Shown here: one piece after another, positions 1-15,475 of the stretch
How the letters are laid out: each line of letters opens with the position of its first letter
How positions within the stretch are numbered: the stretch's first letter is position 1
Assembly (NCBI GenBank): GCA_963691815.1
Contig: OY829647.1
Span: forward strand, 15,581,360 to 15,645,359
Direction of reading: 5' to 3'
Length of the DNA stretch: 64,000 bases
From: Echiichthys vipera
Lineage: Eukaryota; Chordata; Actinopteri; Perciformes; Trachinidae
Made by a program: the position numbers and the translations under genes
Notes under the pieces: model-generated
What the model was told of the DNA's origin: nothing
Seen by the model: only the letters and a program-made list of their open reading frames with translations
Databases searched by the model: none

Positions 1-570
1 CACAGCTGTATTCTTGTCTGGCATATTACAAACATTAATGCTGCAAAGTCTTCTGAAAACTGCTGAGTTGGAGCTTGCATTCAGAAAGCAGGACATATGT
101 GTTTTCACTGAGCTAACGATGAGAGAGATATAGATTTAATTTCCTGAGGTTGGAATCAATAACCCATAAACTCTTAATTTATACTATGAACTGCTGCAAC
201 AACCACAGGCCATCTCTGACAAGCCTTGTATCACTGTGGCAGGCTGCTGTGGAATAGATGGGCCATGCACACCAAGCCAATAGGTTCTCCTCCTCATTTG
301 CATACCTAACATGGCGTTCACACTCCAGTTGACACATTTGCAACCCGCCACTTATCCCATTACTGGCTGTCCCTGGTCGCAGCATTGTTTGCTGTGTCGG
401 CACTCTTTCTTGCTGGCTGGCCAACTCATTTCCTGCTGTGCTGTGTGTTGAGGAACTGACACAGGTTGTTTGGATGCAGCTGAACTCGACACAACCTGCA
501 CTCATGGGCACGTGTGCGCTGACATGCATGCCAGGACACTAGCACACATTCTTATAAACACACAGTATGT

Positions 571-571
<1 letters not shown>
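1..571. other. unique non-coding stretch
   Basis: I see no repeat family or coding potential. The reading frames present have no recognisable domain and no codon structure. The sequence runs directly into a (CA)n array. Confidence 0.5.
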
Positions 572-607
<36 letters not shown>

Positions 608-622
608 TGCACACGCACACAC
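572..622. repeat. (CA)n microsatellite
   Basis: A near-perfect CA array that ends in CACG/CATG-interrupted units. Translations across it give only His-Thr or Cys-Val strings and are not genes. Confidence 0.95.
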
Positions 623-1998
623 AGTCCCAAGCCACCCTCCTGCTGTGTCTTTTTTGAGTTGCTAGTATAGGGAGTAATAATTTGTCATTAAAGGTTTAAT
701 TTTTGTTGGCACTTCTGCTCTGGATGTTTAATTTGAATCTTAAATAAGCTCTGCAGACCCTGCAGACATTTTTTTGCATCTCTCCCCTCCCTCCACCCCT
801 CTCTTCTTCTCAGTACCTCTCTTTTGGGAGGGCAGCATTAAAGAATAAGTGAAATTATTCCCTCAGGTGAGGGAAAAAATAAGTGTCCAAGGATGAGCTA
901 CTTTGCTCACCTTTGACATCTCTGCAGGATACAGTTTGTTGTCTCAGAGCCACAGTGACATTTGCCTTTTCACTGACAGGGAGAATTGCAGTATTTTGTT
1001 GTGCAATAAGTCTTTTAGAGTTTCATGTTTTTACAGCGGGGGTCCTGGTATCTTTCACACAAGACTTACAGGATATTGTTGAGCTCTGTTATCAAATGCC
1101 TGTGTAAACCAGCTTACACCAAGACTCTGAACTCAATGAACTTAAAATCGCTTGGCAGATTCTCCATGGTGGAGGACTGCAGCTGAATGCTGCATGTCAC
1201 CCATGGATTTTCTGATAAGATCTTTTTCCACTCTGCACATCTATTTTTGATGTGCTGCGTTGGTGGCATACTGAACAGATGAATATTCATGAACATGCAG
1301 AAAGCCTATATGTATCATAGTGATTTCCACCCATCAAGCTATGCAAATTACATCCTCACATCACCATACGGCCATACAGCCCCCGCCTTCTCCTTAATTA
1401 ATGATGCTAAGAAAATGTTTTTTCTTCCCAGGAAGATTAGCTCCTTCAAGACAGAATCAGTGCAGATATTAATGAGAAGAGATCATTCTGGACTTGTTTT
1501 GACTTAATGACTAAAGAAAAAATACATTTCCCTATTCAGATGGTCACACCTGTTTATATGACTCTCTGACTCTTGATTTTGAGAATACATGAAGATGTGA
1601 ATTTATTGCCCATTTTACCCTTCAGGGACTTAAAATTAAAAAGTGAAATCAGATTGTATAGTCTTTAACATATTTGCTGTACTACTATTTTAAATCCATA
1701 ACATAACACATTTAACTTAAAACCATTCATTCATCTTGCATTTATTCACTGAATAACTAAAGTCAGCACAAAACAGGAATCTACCAACTCCATCTCCTAG
1801 AAATAATATTATATACTTGTCATTTCCAACAGCAAATGTGTATGATAAAGCATTTAACTGCTAAAATTCCACAACCACAACCACAATTTTTTGGTATATC
1901 ACGATGGTCACATGGTATGGATTGTAACATACGAAATTGAAGTATTTTTAAAGAAGAATGTTTGTCTTCTGATTCTTGTACGGTATGTAAGGGATAAT
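623..1998. other. unique AT-rich non-coding stretch
   Basis: No open frame longer than about 75 codons and no recognised repeat. The part around 1380-1500 contains short AT-rich words with homeodomain-site character (TTAATTAAT), which is weak evidence only. Confidence 0.45.
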
Positions 1999-2370
1999 GT
2001 AGAGCAAGTGGGTCATTATTAAAAAATAACAGGGTGATTCAAGAGCCTGCATCACCCTGTTGGAGTTTATTTTGGAAGGGATTTAATTCGCAATGACCTA
2101 CTCGCTCTACTTCAGGGGTCATGAACCTTGGAAATAAAGGAAATGCTTCTTCATGTAGCTTCATTAAGCTTCATGAAGCTTTCGTTTGGACATCACTAAC
2201 TTTTCCCCACCCACATTCTCCCCACCCAATCAATGATTTTATTGATTTAAAAATGGTCCAGAGTCTATGATCAGAATGTCCATAGCAATGGCTTGCTATT
2301 CAGAAATAACAGACTGTAGAATAACCTAATTGATCAATCGAAATCTAGTATTCAACAAAGCTGAAGATGC
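1999..2370. repeat. degraded dispersed repeat, family A, copy 1
   Basis: Starts with an imperfect inverted repeat: GTAGAGCAAGTGGGTCATT near 1999 pairs with AATGACCTACTCGCTCTAC at about 2093-2111, and ACAGGGTGAT pairs with ATCACCCTGT in between. It then runs to AAATCTAGTATTCAACAAAG at 2341. The ordered words CATCACCCTGT, CAATGAC and ATCTAGTATTCAA recur in the same order at 49.52-49.69 kb, so both are probably relics of one non-autonomous element. No coding content. Confidence 0.5.
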
Positions 2371-4903
<2,533 letters not shown>

Positions 4904-6376
4904 GACTTTTAGTGTTGCCAAACTGGCAGCTCCGGTTGTACAGTACTCACTTTCACCAGGAGGCAGTCAAGGAGGAGGGAGGCCAGATTGCTATTTTTCC
5001 AGGCTTATCATGAGAGTTGGTTGCCAGGGCTTCTACCCCTTTTTATCCCCCTCCACTGCTGACTTTTAAGCCTGACCCTCCAGCAGGAGATCCCTCGCTT
5101 GGCAAGAGGGAGGTAGAAAAAAACAAGGGAAAAAACGGGGAAAGTCATTGGCGTGAGCTGAACAAGAGAAATGGGGGGAGTCATGGTCAAGGGCTGATTA
5201 ATGAGCCTTTAATTTAATCAGCAATTCCCATCTCACCATGGCCTCCCCACGTGGCTCTGTAGCAGCTTATTATTTTTAACAAGTCTGATCTCCCACTTTT
5301 CCTTTGCTCTTTTACTCCCTCTTTCTGTCTTTCCCACTTCCTCTTTTATACTGAGCTCTTATCTGTATCAGAGTCTGGGATGTGAATAGAGGGTCAATGA
5401 TTAATGAAGATTTAAGACCTACGAAGGATGTCTAATCACTCTCTCTCTTTTTTCACCATCTCCCTCTCTCTGTCGCTCCTTAAACAAAACTGACTGCTGC
5501 AGACTGAGTTTCAGGCCAGGCAGCTGCTGTTATGTAGCCATTTACAGTGATGAATGCTCAAAGATGGCCCATGACAATTATTTTATATTTTAAGATCAGA
5601 GGAGAGATGAGAACGGAAGTGTGAATCCTGTTCTGTTCATCTTTATCTCCCGTTTATCTTCCGTCCAAAGTTTGTTTTCATTGATTTTTTTTCTTCACAC
5701 AGAGCAACATTTTTTTCACACTTTGTTCTCACATTTCCACGCTCAGACTAATATCATTCTGTCTGGTAATAACAATAATTAACTAATACAGCACTTAAGC
5801 TATTCTGAAATGGTCTTTTCTTCAGGATGGGTCACTCTTGTAGTATTTCTGTTTTGCATATGTTACTTAACCCTAAGCCTCGGACTTGAGAATTTTAAAA
5901 GCTGGATCAAACAAGTATTAAAGTATAATTGTGGTTTATTAGACCATGGGTCTTTTATTCAGTCTTGGTAATTCTTCTTTGTAATTATGAAGGGTGGCCA
6001 GAGTTCAATCAGGATATCTTCATTCTTATATTTACCTTTCACTTAAACCAATCAGATTTCGCCACAACCTCTGCGAGCCAAGCATCGCTCTCTGATGTCA
6101 AACTTTAATATAACTGATCTTTTCTCAGTCAGATCAATGCAACCGACTGCAAAACAATTCAGCTTCAGTTTCACCAAAACTACCTGTCAACCTGTTCAAG
6201 TCCACATCTGATCCAATCAAGATTTCGAGCATATAGGGCAGCCGTACACTGTATTCTGTTTTTCTCCAGTCTGAGGTAACTTTAGAGGGCCCTGCATCAC
6301 ATCGAGGCCACCCGAAAGCGCACTTTATCATATTTTATCTACTACAGGGGCATCCAAGAGTGCATTTTGCAGGGTG
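4904..6376. other. unique non-coding stretch
   Basis: No domain-bearing frame and no repeat I recognise. Several TTAATTAATCAG-type AT-rich words near 5195-5220 resemble conserved non-coding sequence, but nothing more can be said. Confidence 0.4.
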
Positions 6377-6399
6377 TTTTTTTTTTTTTTTTTTTTTTT
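6377..6399. repeat. (T)23 homopolymer
   Basis: A run of 23 T residues lying 70 bp left of the antisense retroelement tail. It could be the poly(A) end of a minus-strand retrotransposed copy, but no element body is recognisable directly beside it. Confidence 0.85.
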
Positions 6400-6469
6400 A
6401 AACATGGGCTCACAAGTGATCCAGACCTTCAGCCAGGCCGTTCTTTTCACGTCTTTATCCAATCCTTTA

Positions 6470-6790
6470 AGATTCAAGATTCAAGATTCAAGAAGCTTTA
6501 TTTATCCCGAGGGAAATTATTGTGCAACAGTTTCGATACAAAGGCGGAAAAGGATCAGAGTAACAATAAGCATAAACATAAATCAAATCAAAATAAAGCT
6601 AACGTCAGATAAATCAAGCAATGAACCAAGTGTGACAGAGTGCAACAGACGTCGTGGTTAAGCGTAGGTATATACAATATACAACAATACGCAGCGTGCA
6701 GTTTAGCAGCAGATTGAAATAAAATAAGTACAAACTAGATAAGTGAGAAGGAGCGATAAGTTATAAGTGTTAAAAATGTTAAAAATGTAG
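6470..6790 (-). mobile_element. antisense 3' end of a LINE/SINE-type retroelement
   Basis: Begins with four overlapping AAGATTC-type units and then AAGAAGCTTTATTTATCCC. Read on the minus strand this is ...GGGATAAATAAAGCTTCTTGAATC with a short tandem 3' tail. A 3' end with an AATAAA-like box and a heptanucleotide tail is typical of CR1/L2-superfamily LINEs and their SINEs, which end in microsatellites rather than poly(A). The right part is A-rich with short repeated words and no coding frame. The right boundary is approximate. Confidence 0.55.
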
Positions 6791-6799
6791 CAGCATGTC

Positions 6800-7429
6800 C
6801 CTTTTCACTTGAATTGCTGAGGTATGGGAACATATAGCGTCTCTAAAGTCAAGTGGGGTAAGAAAAAAGTGTGGTTAGACAATTCATAGGACCAACACAT
6901 ACACATGATGGCCCATTCAGAAAATAAATGTATCTTTTGTAAATTCAACTGTGAAAGTACTGAACGTTTGTTAAATGTTGAAACAACAGTGTATATATTT
7001 TACTGAGAAAAAAAAAATGTTTTACCTCACACATATAGTCGCTCTGCATACTTTAGTTGCCCTCTCTCCCATTTTGGCTGGATAAAACGGCACACACAGC
7101 AACTTTTTTCAAATGCAGAAGCAATTCATTTCTTTCTAGATAATTAGAAATGATGGCAGGTTAAAAAAAAGGAGGAAAAGAAGTGATGGAATAAGAAAGG
7201 CTTTGTAGTGAGTCAGAATGGAGATGAGAGAACCTCTTTAATTCTACCTCTGATTACTAAGTGGCTCCGTCCATTATCTTTACACAGTGAATAGAAGAAC
7301 ACCATAAAGGTAAAATATGAGTCATCCATCCCCATTGGTTATCACTCCCCCCTCCACTTCTCACCACCATCGATCCCCATACAGATTGACACAGTTTCTA
7401 CTTAACATAACCCTTCAGAAAGTGCTTTT

Positions 7430-7432
<3 letters not shown>
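6800..7432. other. unique non-coding stretch
   Basis: AT-rich, with no recognised repeat or gene. Confidence 0.45.
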
Positions 7433-7468
<36 letters not shown>

Positions 7469-7481
7469 GTGTGCGTGTGTG

Positions 7482-7537
<56 letters not shown>

Positions 7538-7560
7538 TGTATGTTTGTGTGTGCGCGCGC
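7433..7560. repeat. (GT)n microsatellite with GC interruptions
   Basis: A GT array broken by regular GTGC and GTAT units, ending in GCGCGCGC. An imperfect array like this should be more stable than the pure ones. Confidence 0.95.
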
Positions 7561-8788
7561 ATGAGTTGTTTACACTGGGTAACCATGGTATATGTGTTTT
7601 CAAGAGACACTTTTGTGTATGTATGAGTGTTTGTGTATGCATGAAAAAGTGTCTTTGTGAGAGTGTTTGCGTGTCAGGTCATTTCATATGTGTCTTCTCT
7701 CTATCGGAGACAAAGGGAGAAGTGTGTAGGTCCCCTCTCTCATCCTCTGCCATGGGGCTCTGAGAGGTATTGCCTCTCTTATTGCTGTTGAAAAGCCCCA
7801 TCAGTGCCAGGCGCACTGATTTATGTCCCTGAACCCCTCCACCTCCAGCTCCTTTCCATTAGGCTTTACAATATTCCCCCATTGTTCAGCTCCCGGCGTT
7901 ATCGGCCCTGCCCAGGCCTGTCAGCAAGACCTGCCCCACACACAATCACGCCAGGAACAGCAGAGAGAAAGAGGGGGCTGATAGGAAGGAGTGAGAGATC
8001 GAAGAGGTGGGGTACAACAGATAGTAGGAGGGGAGGGCGGGAGAGTGCTGGGATGAAGAGGGAGATAGAAGTGGCAGGCGAAGATGGGTGGGGGGAGGAA
8101 GCAAAGATAGAGGGGATGAGAGGAGAAAAAGGAAGATGAGGTGGAGGGCAGCATGTTGAGGGAAATGCAGAAATGGGAGATGTCCATCTAATCCTTGGTT
8201 TTATTGTTTCTGAAAGGGTGGAGGTGGTTGTGCTGGTATTGGGAGGAGGGGGACATAAGTTGGGCAAAATGTGAGAGGCTGACTATAATGATGAGGTGTG
8301 AGGTGCCATGTTGTTGCATTACTGTTGGACATTCTGTTAGTATGTCCATTTAGATAAAGATTTTACTGCCTCAGAATGGGTTGGAGTTGCTGTGTGTTTG
8401 GTGCAGTATTGCTGAGATAAGGGGATGGCGACGTTGCTAGCAAGCGAGGCTTTTGATACGGACCCCACTCTGTCAGTTCCTGTCAGCTTTATTGCCTTGA
8501 AGAAAGGGTTGCATGAAGCAGGAGCACATTGATGCACTTGGTTAAATGTAGGTGCCTTTCACACTGAGGTCTGTAATATAGCACAGGCAGACACAACGGA
8601 GTCATTAAGTGCAGTATAATGAACGCTTGAAAGGCAGCCTCAAGAAAGGTCGAGAGGGCCACATGACGGGAATGTGAATGAGGAAGGACTAAAAGATTCA
8701 GGATCGATGCTTGTCTTGATGATGTGCGGGCAAAGACAGAGCATCTAGAGGTTGTTTGGGAGGGTAAGGCATTGAAAGTTGTAGCTGC
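7561..8788. other. non-coding stretch with purine-rich strand segment
   Basis: Positions 7965-8250 are strongly G+A biased on the plus strand. This explains the long opposite-strand frames rich in Pro/Ser/Leu, which are compositional artefacts. The rest is unremarkable. Confidence 0.5.
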
Positions 8789-9091
8789 TTAAAGGTCCCA
8801 TAATATGCTCAGTTTACGGTTCGCACTTGTATTTTAGGTTTCTACTAGAGCATGTTCACGTGTTTTAATGTACATTATTTTTCTCCACCCCAAAACAAAG
8901 TCCTGTTCCAAAGTCCTTACGGCTCATTTAAAGGCACAGTTTCTGAATGTGGACTGTATGCATCTCTCTATCTATCTATCTCTGTGCATTGAGCGTTTGG
9001 ATGCTTTTACAGTATTTATACAGCACCTTAACCTGCTCTATAATCAAAAAAAGATATAGAAATCCCCCATTTTACAATATGGGACCTTTAA
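8789..9091. mobile_element. TTAA-flanked MITE
   Basis: About 303 bp bounded by TTAA on both sides (8789-8792 and 9088-9091) with terminal inverted repeats. The left end reads AGGTCCCATAATATG and the right end, reverse-complemented, AGGTCCCATATTGTA. TTAA target duplication is characteristic of piggyBac and Kolobok transposons; I cannot tell which from the termini. It holds a short (CTAT)n run near 8967-8981 and no transposase, so it is non-autonomous. Confidence 0.75.
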
Positions 9092-11026
9092 TAATAAATG
9101 TGCCGGTCATTTAAGCTCACAAACAACATGAGGTAACTTCTCTATGACAGTACAGTATTTATTTTGCTGTTAATAATGCAAAGGCAATCCAGTGGAATGT
9201 CATCATAAATCTGAAATGTATTATCTTTCCCTACCTTCTGTAAATGGATCCCACCTTCACTTGCACCCCCTTATTCTAATTGTAGCAAAAGACAATCGCT
9301 CACAAATGGCAAAAAAAATCCTATTTATTTCACTGCTGCATATGCCCACCCAGACAATGACATGGTAAATTTAAAATGAATTGCAAATTGCCCTGATTTT
9401 GTATGCAGGGGCCTCTCCTCCCTGAAGAGCTGGCTCGTTCCTGTAAAAGATCTTTTTGACATACACCTTTAAGAAGAGGAAGATGAGAAAGCATGGATGA
9501 ATAGTAGAGGGAGGAAGAAGAGAGGAGGGGTGGAGCGTGGTGGCGGATAAGCTTGCTTGCTTTCAACTCTATGGAGGATAAGGGAGAAGAAGTTTTAATA
9601 TCTCTAAATCAGCGGCTCGATATTGAAAGTGTCATCTAATTGAAAATGATTTAGGACACCGGGCCCGCCTGGCAATCATATATAAATTCACTTCTGACAC
9701 CAGCTCCAAAGTCTCTCTATTTCTACTTTATGAGTCATTTGCATGGTGGGGGCCTTGGAGAGTATAAACCATGCAAATGATATGGAGCGCTGCACAAGGT
9801 GATGTATCCCCTCCCTCTCCTTCTCCATCTCTCCATCTCTCTCTCGTTCTCCCTCTTAGCCTCAGGAGAAATGCTTTCTGCTGTGCTGCTGCCTTTGTCC
9901 AGAAAGTCATTTATTTCTCTTGTTGTTCACTCGCTTGCTATTTTACAGCTTGCCGCATAGGTTAGGGGGAAAGAGCCGGCTGCCACCCCATCCAGCGGAA
10001 TAACTGTCATCTCCCATTTGCGAGCCCATGTTCTACGTGGGAACTCATTTCCTTATTTTTTGAAAAGACAGATGGAGATACCCACAATAGAAATGGTGGT
10101 GTGTATCCCTATAGTACATAACAATAAATAAAACTGTGCTGTGACACTGAAAGCCTGGGAGTACATCTTTGTACTTCAGACTGTAATATGAAGTAATACC
10201 TGTACTGTCTGTGACTTGAGGCTGTATGAAACGTTTCGCTTTTATCTTTCAATGATGCTGTCGTTGACATGCATGTAAGACTACTTTGGTCACTAAACAC
10301 CCTTGGTGGGTAGAATCAACACAGACAGCATCCCAAAATCACAAGCCTTGAAACAGTAACTCAAAACAGACAGAAAATTGAAAAGGAACCTGCAAGCTGA
10401 AAAGAAAGGACAGAACTTTGCGAACAGATTATTTCCAGAGCTTTCTTTACCTGACTGCCCATCTATCCTCTCAGATGGACATAAAGAGCAGGGAGTGAGA
10501 GTTCAGAGGGGCCGACTGTACATGCTCACCCTTTATGGCGCCTATAAAACTTTTATGACTTGAAAATCCTCTATTTCTCTCTCTGGAGGGAAACACTGAG
10601 ATTAAAGGATGAAAGGATGAGGGAGAAATGGAGACAGATGGAAAGAAACAAAGTGAGCACCTCTGCAGGTCCCCTTCTCTCGTGAATGGTCACAAATTTG
10701 CAGACAAACCCTGTTTCTGTGTTTTTGCCCTCTTGTCCCACCAAAGCAGTTGTTATTGAGGTGTAGGTAAATTGGCGTAAGTGGAATATCCATCTAACAC
10801 TGTGTGGCCTTTCGTTGTCAAAACTGGGCTAAGTTATCCCACAGGGTGTAATTTGTGTGTAAACATGTGTGCCCTCATTTTTTCCCTCCGGATCTGTTGT
10901 TTTGGTCCATTTACCAAGAGGAGCAGGGCTGCGCAATAATCCTGTGTATTTTTGCTTGTATGTGTGCATGTGATCATTTTTTTAAGCTCCAAACATGAGC
11001 ATCTTTGCATGCATCACAATTTGGTG
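9092..11026. other. unique non-coding stretch
   Basis: No genes recognised. Contains the octamer inverted pair annotated separately, a pyrimidine-rich patch near 9800-9855, and purine-rich DNA near 10600-10650. Confidence 0.45.
9735..9780. promoter_or_regulatory. inverted pair of ATTTGCAT octamers
   Basis: TCATTTGCATGGT at 9735-9747 and its exact reverse complement ACCATGCAAATGA at 9768-9780 flank a 20-bp spacer. Each arm contains the octamer ATTTGCAT/ATGCAAAT, the consensus bound by POU-domain (Oct) factors. The surroundings (about 9600-9790) look like conserved non-coding sequence. Regulatory function is inferred; the palindrome is seen directly. Confidence 0.45.
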
Positions 11027-11114
11027 GTGTGTGTGTGCGTGTGCGTGTGCGTGTGCGTGTGCGTGTGCGTGTCGGTGTGCGTGTGCGTGCGTGCGTGTGT
11101 GTGTGTGTGTGCGC
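11027..11114. repeat. (GTGTGC)n / (GT)n array
   Basis: Six or so tandem GTGTGC hexamers followed by GTGC tetramers and pure GT. The regular hexamer suggests a point change in a GT array that later spread by slippage. Confidence 0.93.
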
Positions 11115-12105
11115 ACGCATGCATTCACGCTCTGATGAGTGAGTGACTGCAGCAGTCTCAAGTGTTGCCCAGGGAGCTCCTGTATGCGGTGGCAGTCTTG
11201 TTTGTCTTCTGCCGCTACTCAAACAATGGCTCCCCATGGGCCCACATTCCGCCTAATTGAGAGACTACAGAGAGAGAGAGAAGTGATAGGGCAGCACTTA
11301 CACCAGCTCAATTACACACACATCCACTAAAACACACGCACCACACACGCACAAGTAAACACCAACACACACATGTAGCTGCATGAAGAACTATAAAGCA
11401 TAACCAACTGGCAAAAGAGCCAATGTAGAGCCACCTTACATGCCCTGTTATGTGTATCACACACAAGAACACACACACACACGCACAAATCACGTCTGAT
11501 CAAGAGGTAGCTGCACTTATTATAGCAGAACTTGGAAGTCTCTCAAAGCAAGATGAAACCAAATAGTCGATAGTGTTCTGTTGTGTCTGCAAGGCCTTGA
11601 ATTGTCTGACACTCCTTCAATATGACGTGGTACTTCATTAATGTAACGCATCACATGGATCGTTACAAGATAGTATGATTCACTGCATCATGTGAAAAAT
11701 TATCGTTGCATCATAATTGCATCAGAATATGTCAGGACAAACCGTTTAGTTATTCATCTGTTATTTTAGGATTTTAGTATTCTAATCATAATTTAACATA
11801 TAGAGATTTAGAGATGTGTCTATATTTTTAAGTTTGGTTTCATATATATGGGTATGTGAAATCATATAGTATGTATATGTTATGTGACCTCTTAATGGAG
11901 GACATTTTATTATTTTATTACATAAATAAAGACATTTCCACCATCACCACCACTTTATGAGTGTCCCCCAACTTGGGAAACATTTAAATAAATTGGCGGT
12001 AAGATAGATAGTAAGTAGAACACAGTGTTCACAGATCAAAAGACCTCAGCTACATACAAAAAGAAATAATACAGAATAACAGCTGGGGTATATTCATGAT
12101 CCTCA

Positions 12106-12157
12106 GACACACACAGACACAGACACACACAGACACACAGACACACACACACACACA
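12106..12157. repeat. (CA)n/(CAGACA)n array
   Basis: A CA array with periodic CAGACA units on the left and pure CA on the right. Confidence 0.92.
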
Positions 12158-14576
12158 AGTTTGAAGGCAATGGCCTGTGGCTCCAGCACTTCACCTGACA
12201 ATCACAAATTTTTATTGTACAGGTTTAAATTCAAGTTTTTGTCAGATGTAAATCTTTATTTTTGTTTCCAAGTCAAATACAGCATCCTTTTCTAGCAAAG
12301 GGGAATAACCGAGAGTGGTATAGTGCAGGGTAACTACCAGGAGAATAGACTGCAGAAACAAGTGGATTAGGACTTTCTAATGAGGACAGGCAATACCTCT
12401 TGATGGATGACAGCCTTCATACTGTACTTGCCTTGCTTACAGGATGAGTGTGCTGAGGAGGGCTTCCGTGTACATGTGTATGTTAGTGTGTGATTACAGT
12501 TGAGTGTGCTTGGCTGTGTACTCTGGCTTGAATGTGCATGTCTGTGTGCCATTACTGTCTGTGTCAACACCACTTTCAAAAGGAAACTGTGAAAAGGATG
12601 TCCCTGAATTTCACACCCCTATAATCAGGTTTCTTCCTTCTTTTTATTTTGCATCAAAGCAGCGGCATAAAAGACCAGCTCACGGATGTCAATATAAATA
12701 TTTGCCACGCACTAACGCTCCAAGCCTTCCAACCCACAGGATATTGTTGAACAGCGCGCCTGTGTTCGTCCAGTATCATTGACACATTCACTTGGTAGTA
12801 CAATAGAGGCAAAAGCGAGGAGGCATGGAAGTGTCGGGTGCTTGTGTAGTCAATGGGGCCCTTTTACAAGCTATTTAAGGGGATAAAAAGCATGTCCTTT
12901 TCAGCGTGACACTGGTGTCAGTGTGTTTCAAAGGCGCTCCAGGGCCATTTAGGAGCAGTGGCAGCGCCGCCTGCTTTGATTAAAGCGCTTCAGTGCAGAA
13001 AGGAGAGAGGCAACACTCTGCTAAGTAAATATGGAAATGACCTCCCCATCCTATTTTTGTTCCCACGCCAACCTCTCTGAATATACAGAATAGCGTGATA
13101 GAGACTAGTATGTCCTGTTTCTGTTTATGTAAAACCATTAAAGGAAGTTTCTAGTTAGGATATGGCACACAAGATGAAGGTGAAGAAATGAGGATGGAGA
13201 GATTGAGTACGATGACATGATGGGCCCAGAGGGGTGGTTACGGCCAGCTCAAGTGTCGTGGTCTTGATGAATTAATATGCTTCCAATGACAGTGGCCCCT
13301 GACAGTCTGAGAGCATGGCCAGCATTGCATTGCATCGCATCGCATCGCCAGCATTATTCAGCAGAGACTAACATAACTAATATTGAAAATACATGTTTAC
13401 CTTAAGGATAATATAGACTACGCATTCAACCTCAACCTTTATACCCATGAAATAGTAATAAATTACTGTGAAATAAATAGTCCCTTTATCTATATCTGTG
13501 CAAAAATGCAAAAGCATACCCCATACACACCAGTATACTGATACCTCATCCATAACCCTGATCACATATTCTACTGTGTCTGTGTCCTGTACTGTAGGTG
13601 AGCTCATTTGCATGTACGCTCTGTTACGTGCCATTGGCCCTCAAATGGATGTGTCCTGCCATAGAAGATTTCAGTAATTAACCCAACACAACATTGTTGT
13701 CATCCAGTAATTGACCTAATTGTTTGGCTTGTCAGCTCCCGTTCTACGTATTAAGCATTAAATATGCTTGGTGTCATTAATCAAAGGATTATCATGTATG
13801 AAGGGGAGGGCGAATGCACTCTGTCTTGTTCTTGTTTAGCAGTGTGAGATGTTACAGTGTCCGCAAGGTGTTGTATAACCCTACTTTTCTTCATGTATTT
13901 TAATGGCCATAACATTTTTAAAGGCTTTGAGCCTTTAATAGCTTGTGAAAGTCCTTGTTTTACAGCCCAGCAACACTCCATCACATTATCCACAGGGTTT
14001 ACAGTGTGCTGTCTTTACCAGGGAAAGCCAAGTTCTTGTAAAATTGTGTAAAGTTGAATTTTGTTTAGCCTGCGTAAATCACAAATCAAAATCTGCTATT
14101 CCCAACACCATCATCCCATTACTGTAAAGCTCTCCACTCTAGCCTTAATGTACTATCGGTGAGTGCCAACATCAACTTACCAGCCCTGATACTCTTCTAT
14201 ATGCCCTTATGGAGGTGTGGGCGTGTGTGTCCATGCTTGTGTGTTTGTATATGCGAGCAAGCAGATGGCTCAGGCCCAATTCACAGCTGATTCACGGCTA
14301 AGGCTTATGTATTTAGAAGCAGATTGCCTCCAGGTTGCTATAAAAGGTGTTGAGCTGCCACTTTTATTGGATTTTTAAAGTGAGGAGATTACATCCCGTA
14401 TATGTCTAATGGTTCCCCACACACTGCTTATTCAGTTTTGGCTCCTCTGGTCAGGTTTTTGTATTGTCTAGTGCAAAGGAGGAGGGGTGTGCTCCCTTAT
14501 ACACTATGCACATACCCAGTGCATTAATAACAATAACAATAAAAAGGTAATCAAATCTGTAAAAACAATATGTACT

Positions 14577-14710
14577 TAATGTTGGCCCAGGATCCACTGC
14601 TAAAAGCCCACCTCATCAAACTGCAAATTAGTCTCGGCTGTAACTTTATTATGTCCTGGCCCGGAGACGGGCAGCCATAAATAATTCAACTGTGCCGTCT
14701 CTAGAAGTGG
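14577..14710. other. candidate conserved non-coding element
   Basis: Compositionally even, repeat-free block with several homeodomain-like AT cores (GCAAATTAG, CATAAATAATTCAA) inside mixed-GC sequence. It looks unlike the surrounding microsatellite DNA. Conservation is inferred from texture only. Confidence 0.22.
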
Positions 14711-14860
14711 TAAGATTTAATTCTACTGAAGGGAAAGTGTGTGTGGCTGTTGATGTGTGTGCCTTTGGTTAGATGCATGCCTGCAAGGTTTTATTTGAGC
14801 TAGTGTGTGTATGTATTTGTGAAATTAGACAACCCCCTCCTCCATACAAACACATACAAA

Positions 14861-14871
14861 CACACACACGC

Positions 14872-14958
<87 letters not shown>
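14861..14958. repeat. (CA)n microsatellite
   Basis: About 98 bp, pure in the centre, with CACG interruptions on the left and one CAAA on the right. Confidence 0.96.
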
Positions 14959-14959
<1 letters not shown>

Positions 14960-15126
14960 CGCCAACATTGCAAACACCACCCTCCTCTTCCCTCTGTTCT
15001 CCCATTGGCAGGCAGCTGGCTCTAGCCTCCCATTGCAGAATATTCCCTACCAGGTAGCACCATGGCAACATGCTCAGCCTCATCCATCAGCCAGCCAGTG
15101 CCCCAACCCACCCAGCTACAACCACC

Positions 15127-15170
15127 TAGAGAGAGAGAGAGAGAGAGAGAGACACACACACACACACACA
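15127..15170. repeat. compound (GA)n(CA)n array
   Basis: About 25 bp of GA switching directly to about 19 bp of CA. Confidence 0.95.
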
Positions 15171-15475
15171 GGGAGAGAGGGAGCAGTAAGGGATGGGATA
15201 AATTGGTGGAGAAAGGGAAAGTGATAAAGAAGAAATTAGAAAGCAGCAAAAAGAAGTTGATGGTGAAACGTTTCAGATTACGTTAAACACACAGTTTTAG
15301 CATCTTATAAAGGATCATTACAGTTTATTACAGCTTGAATGTGTATCTTTCCTATTGTATTAGTAATATCTTACTCGCCAGATGACTTCTGAAATCTTGG
15401 ACTGTGGTAACAACGCAAAAAAAAGAAGTCTGGTGGGTCATTTGCCGTTAAAGTTTTAAACAGTAAAATGATTGC

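Larger units (their letters stand above)
11115..14860. other. unique non-coding stretch with small repeats
   Basis: Includes a CACAGA-interrupted (CA)n array (12106-12157) and a pentanucleotide run of GCATT/GCATC units at about 13322-13347. A further ATTTGCAT octamer lies near 13606. No coding exon recognised. Confidence 0.45.
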
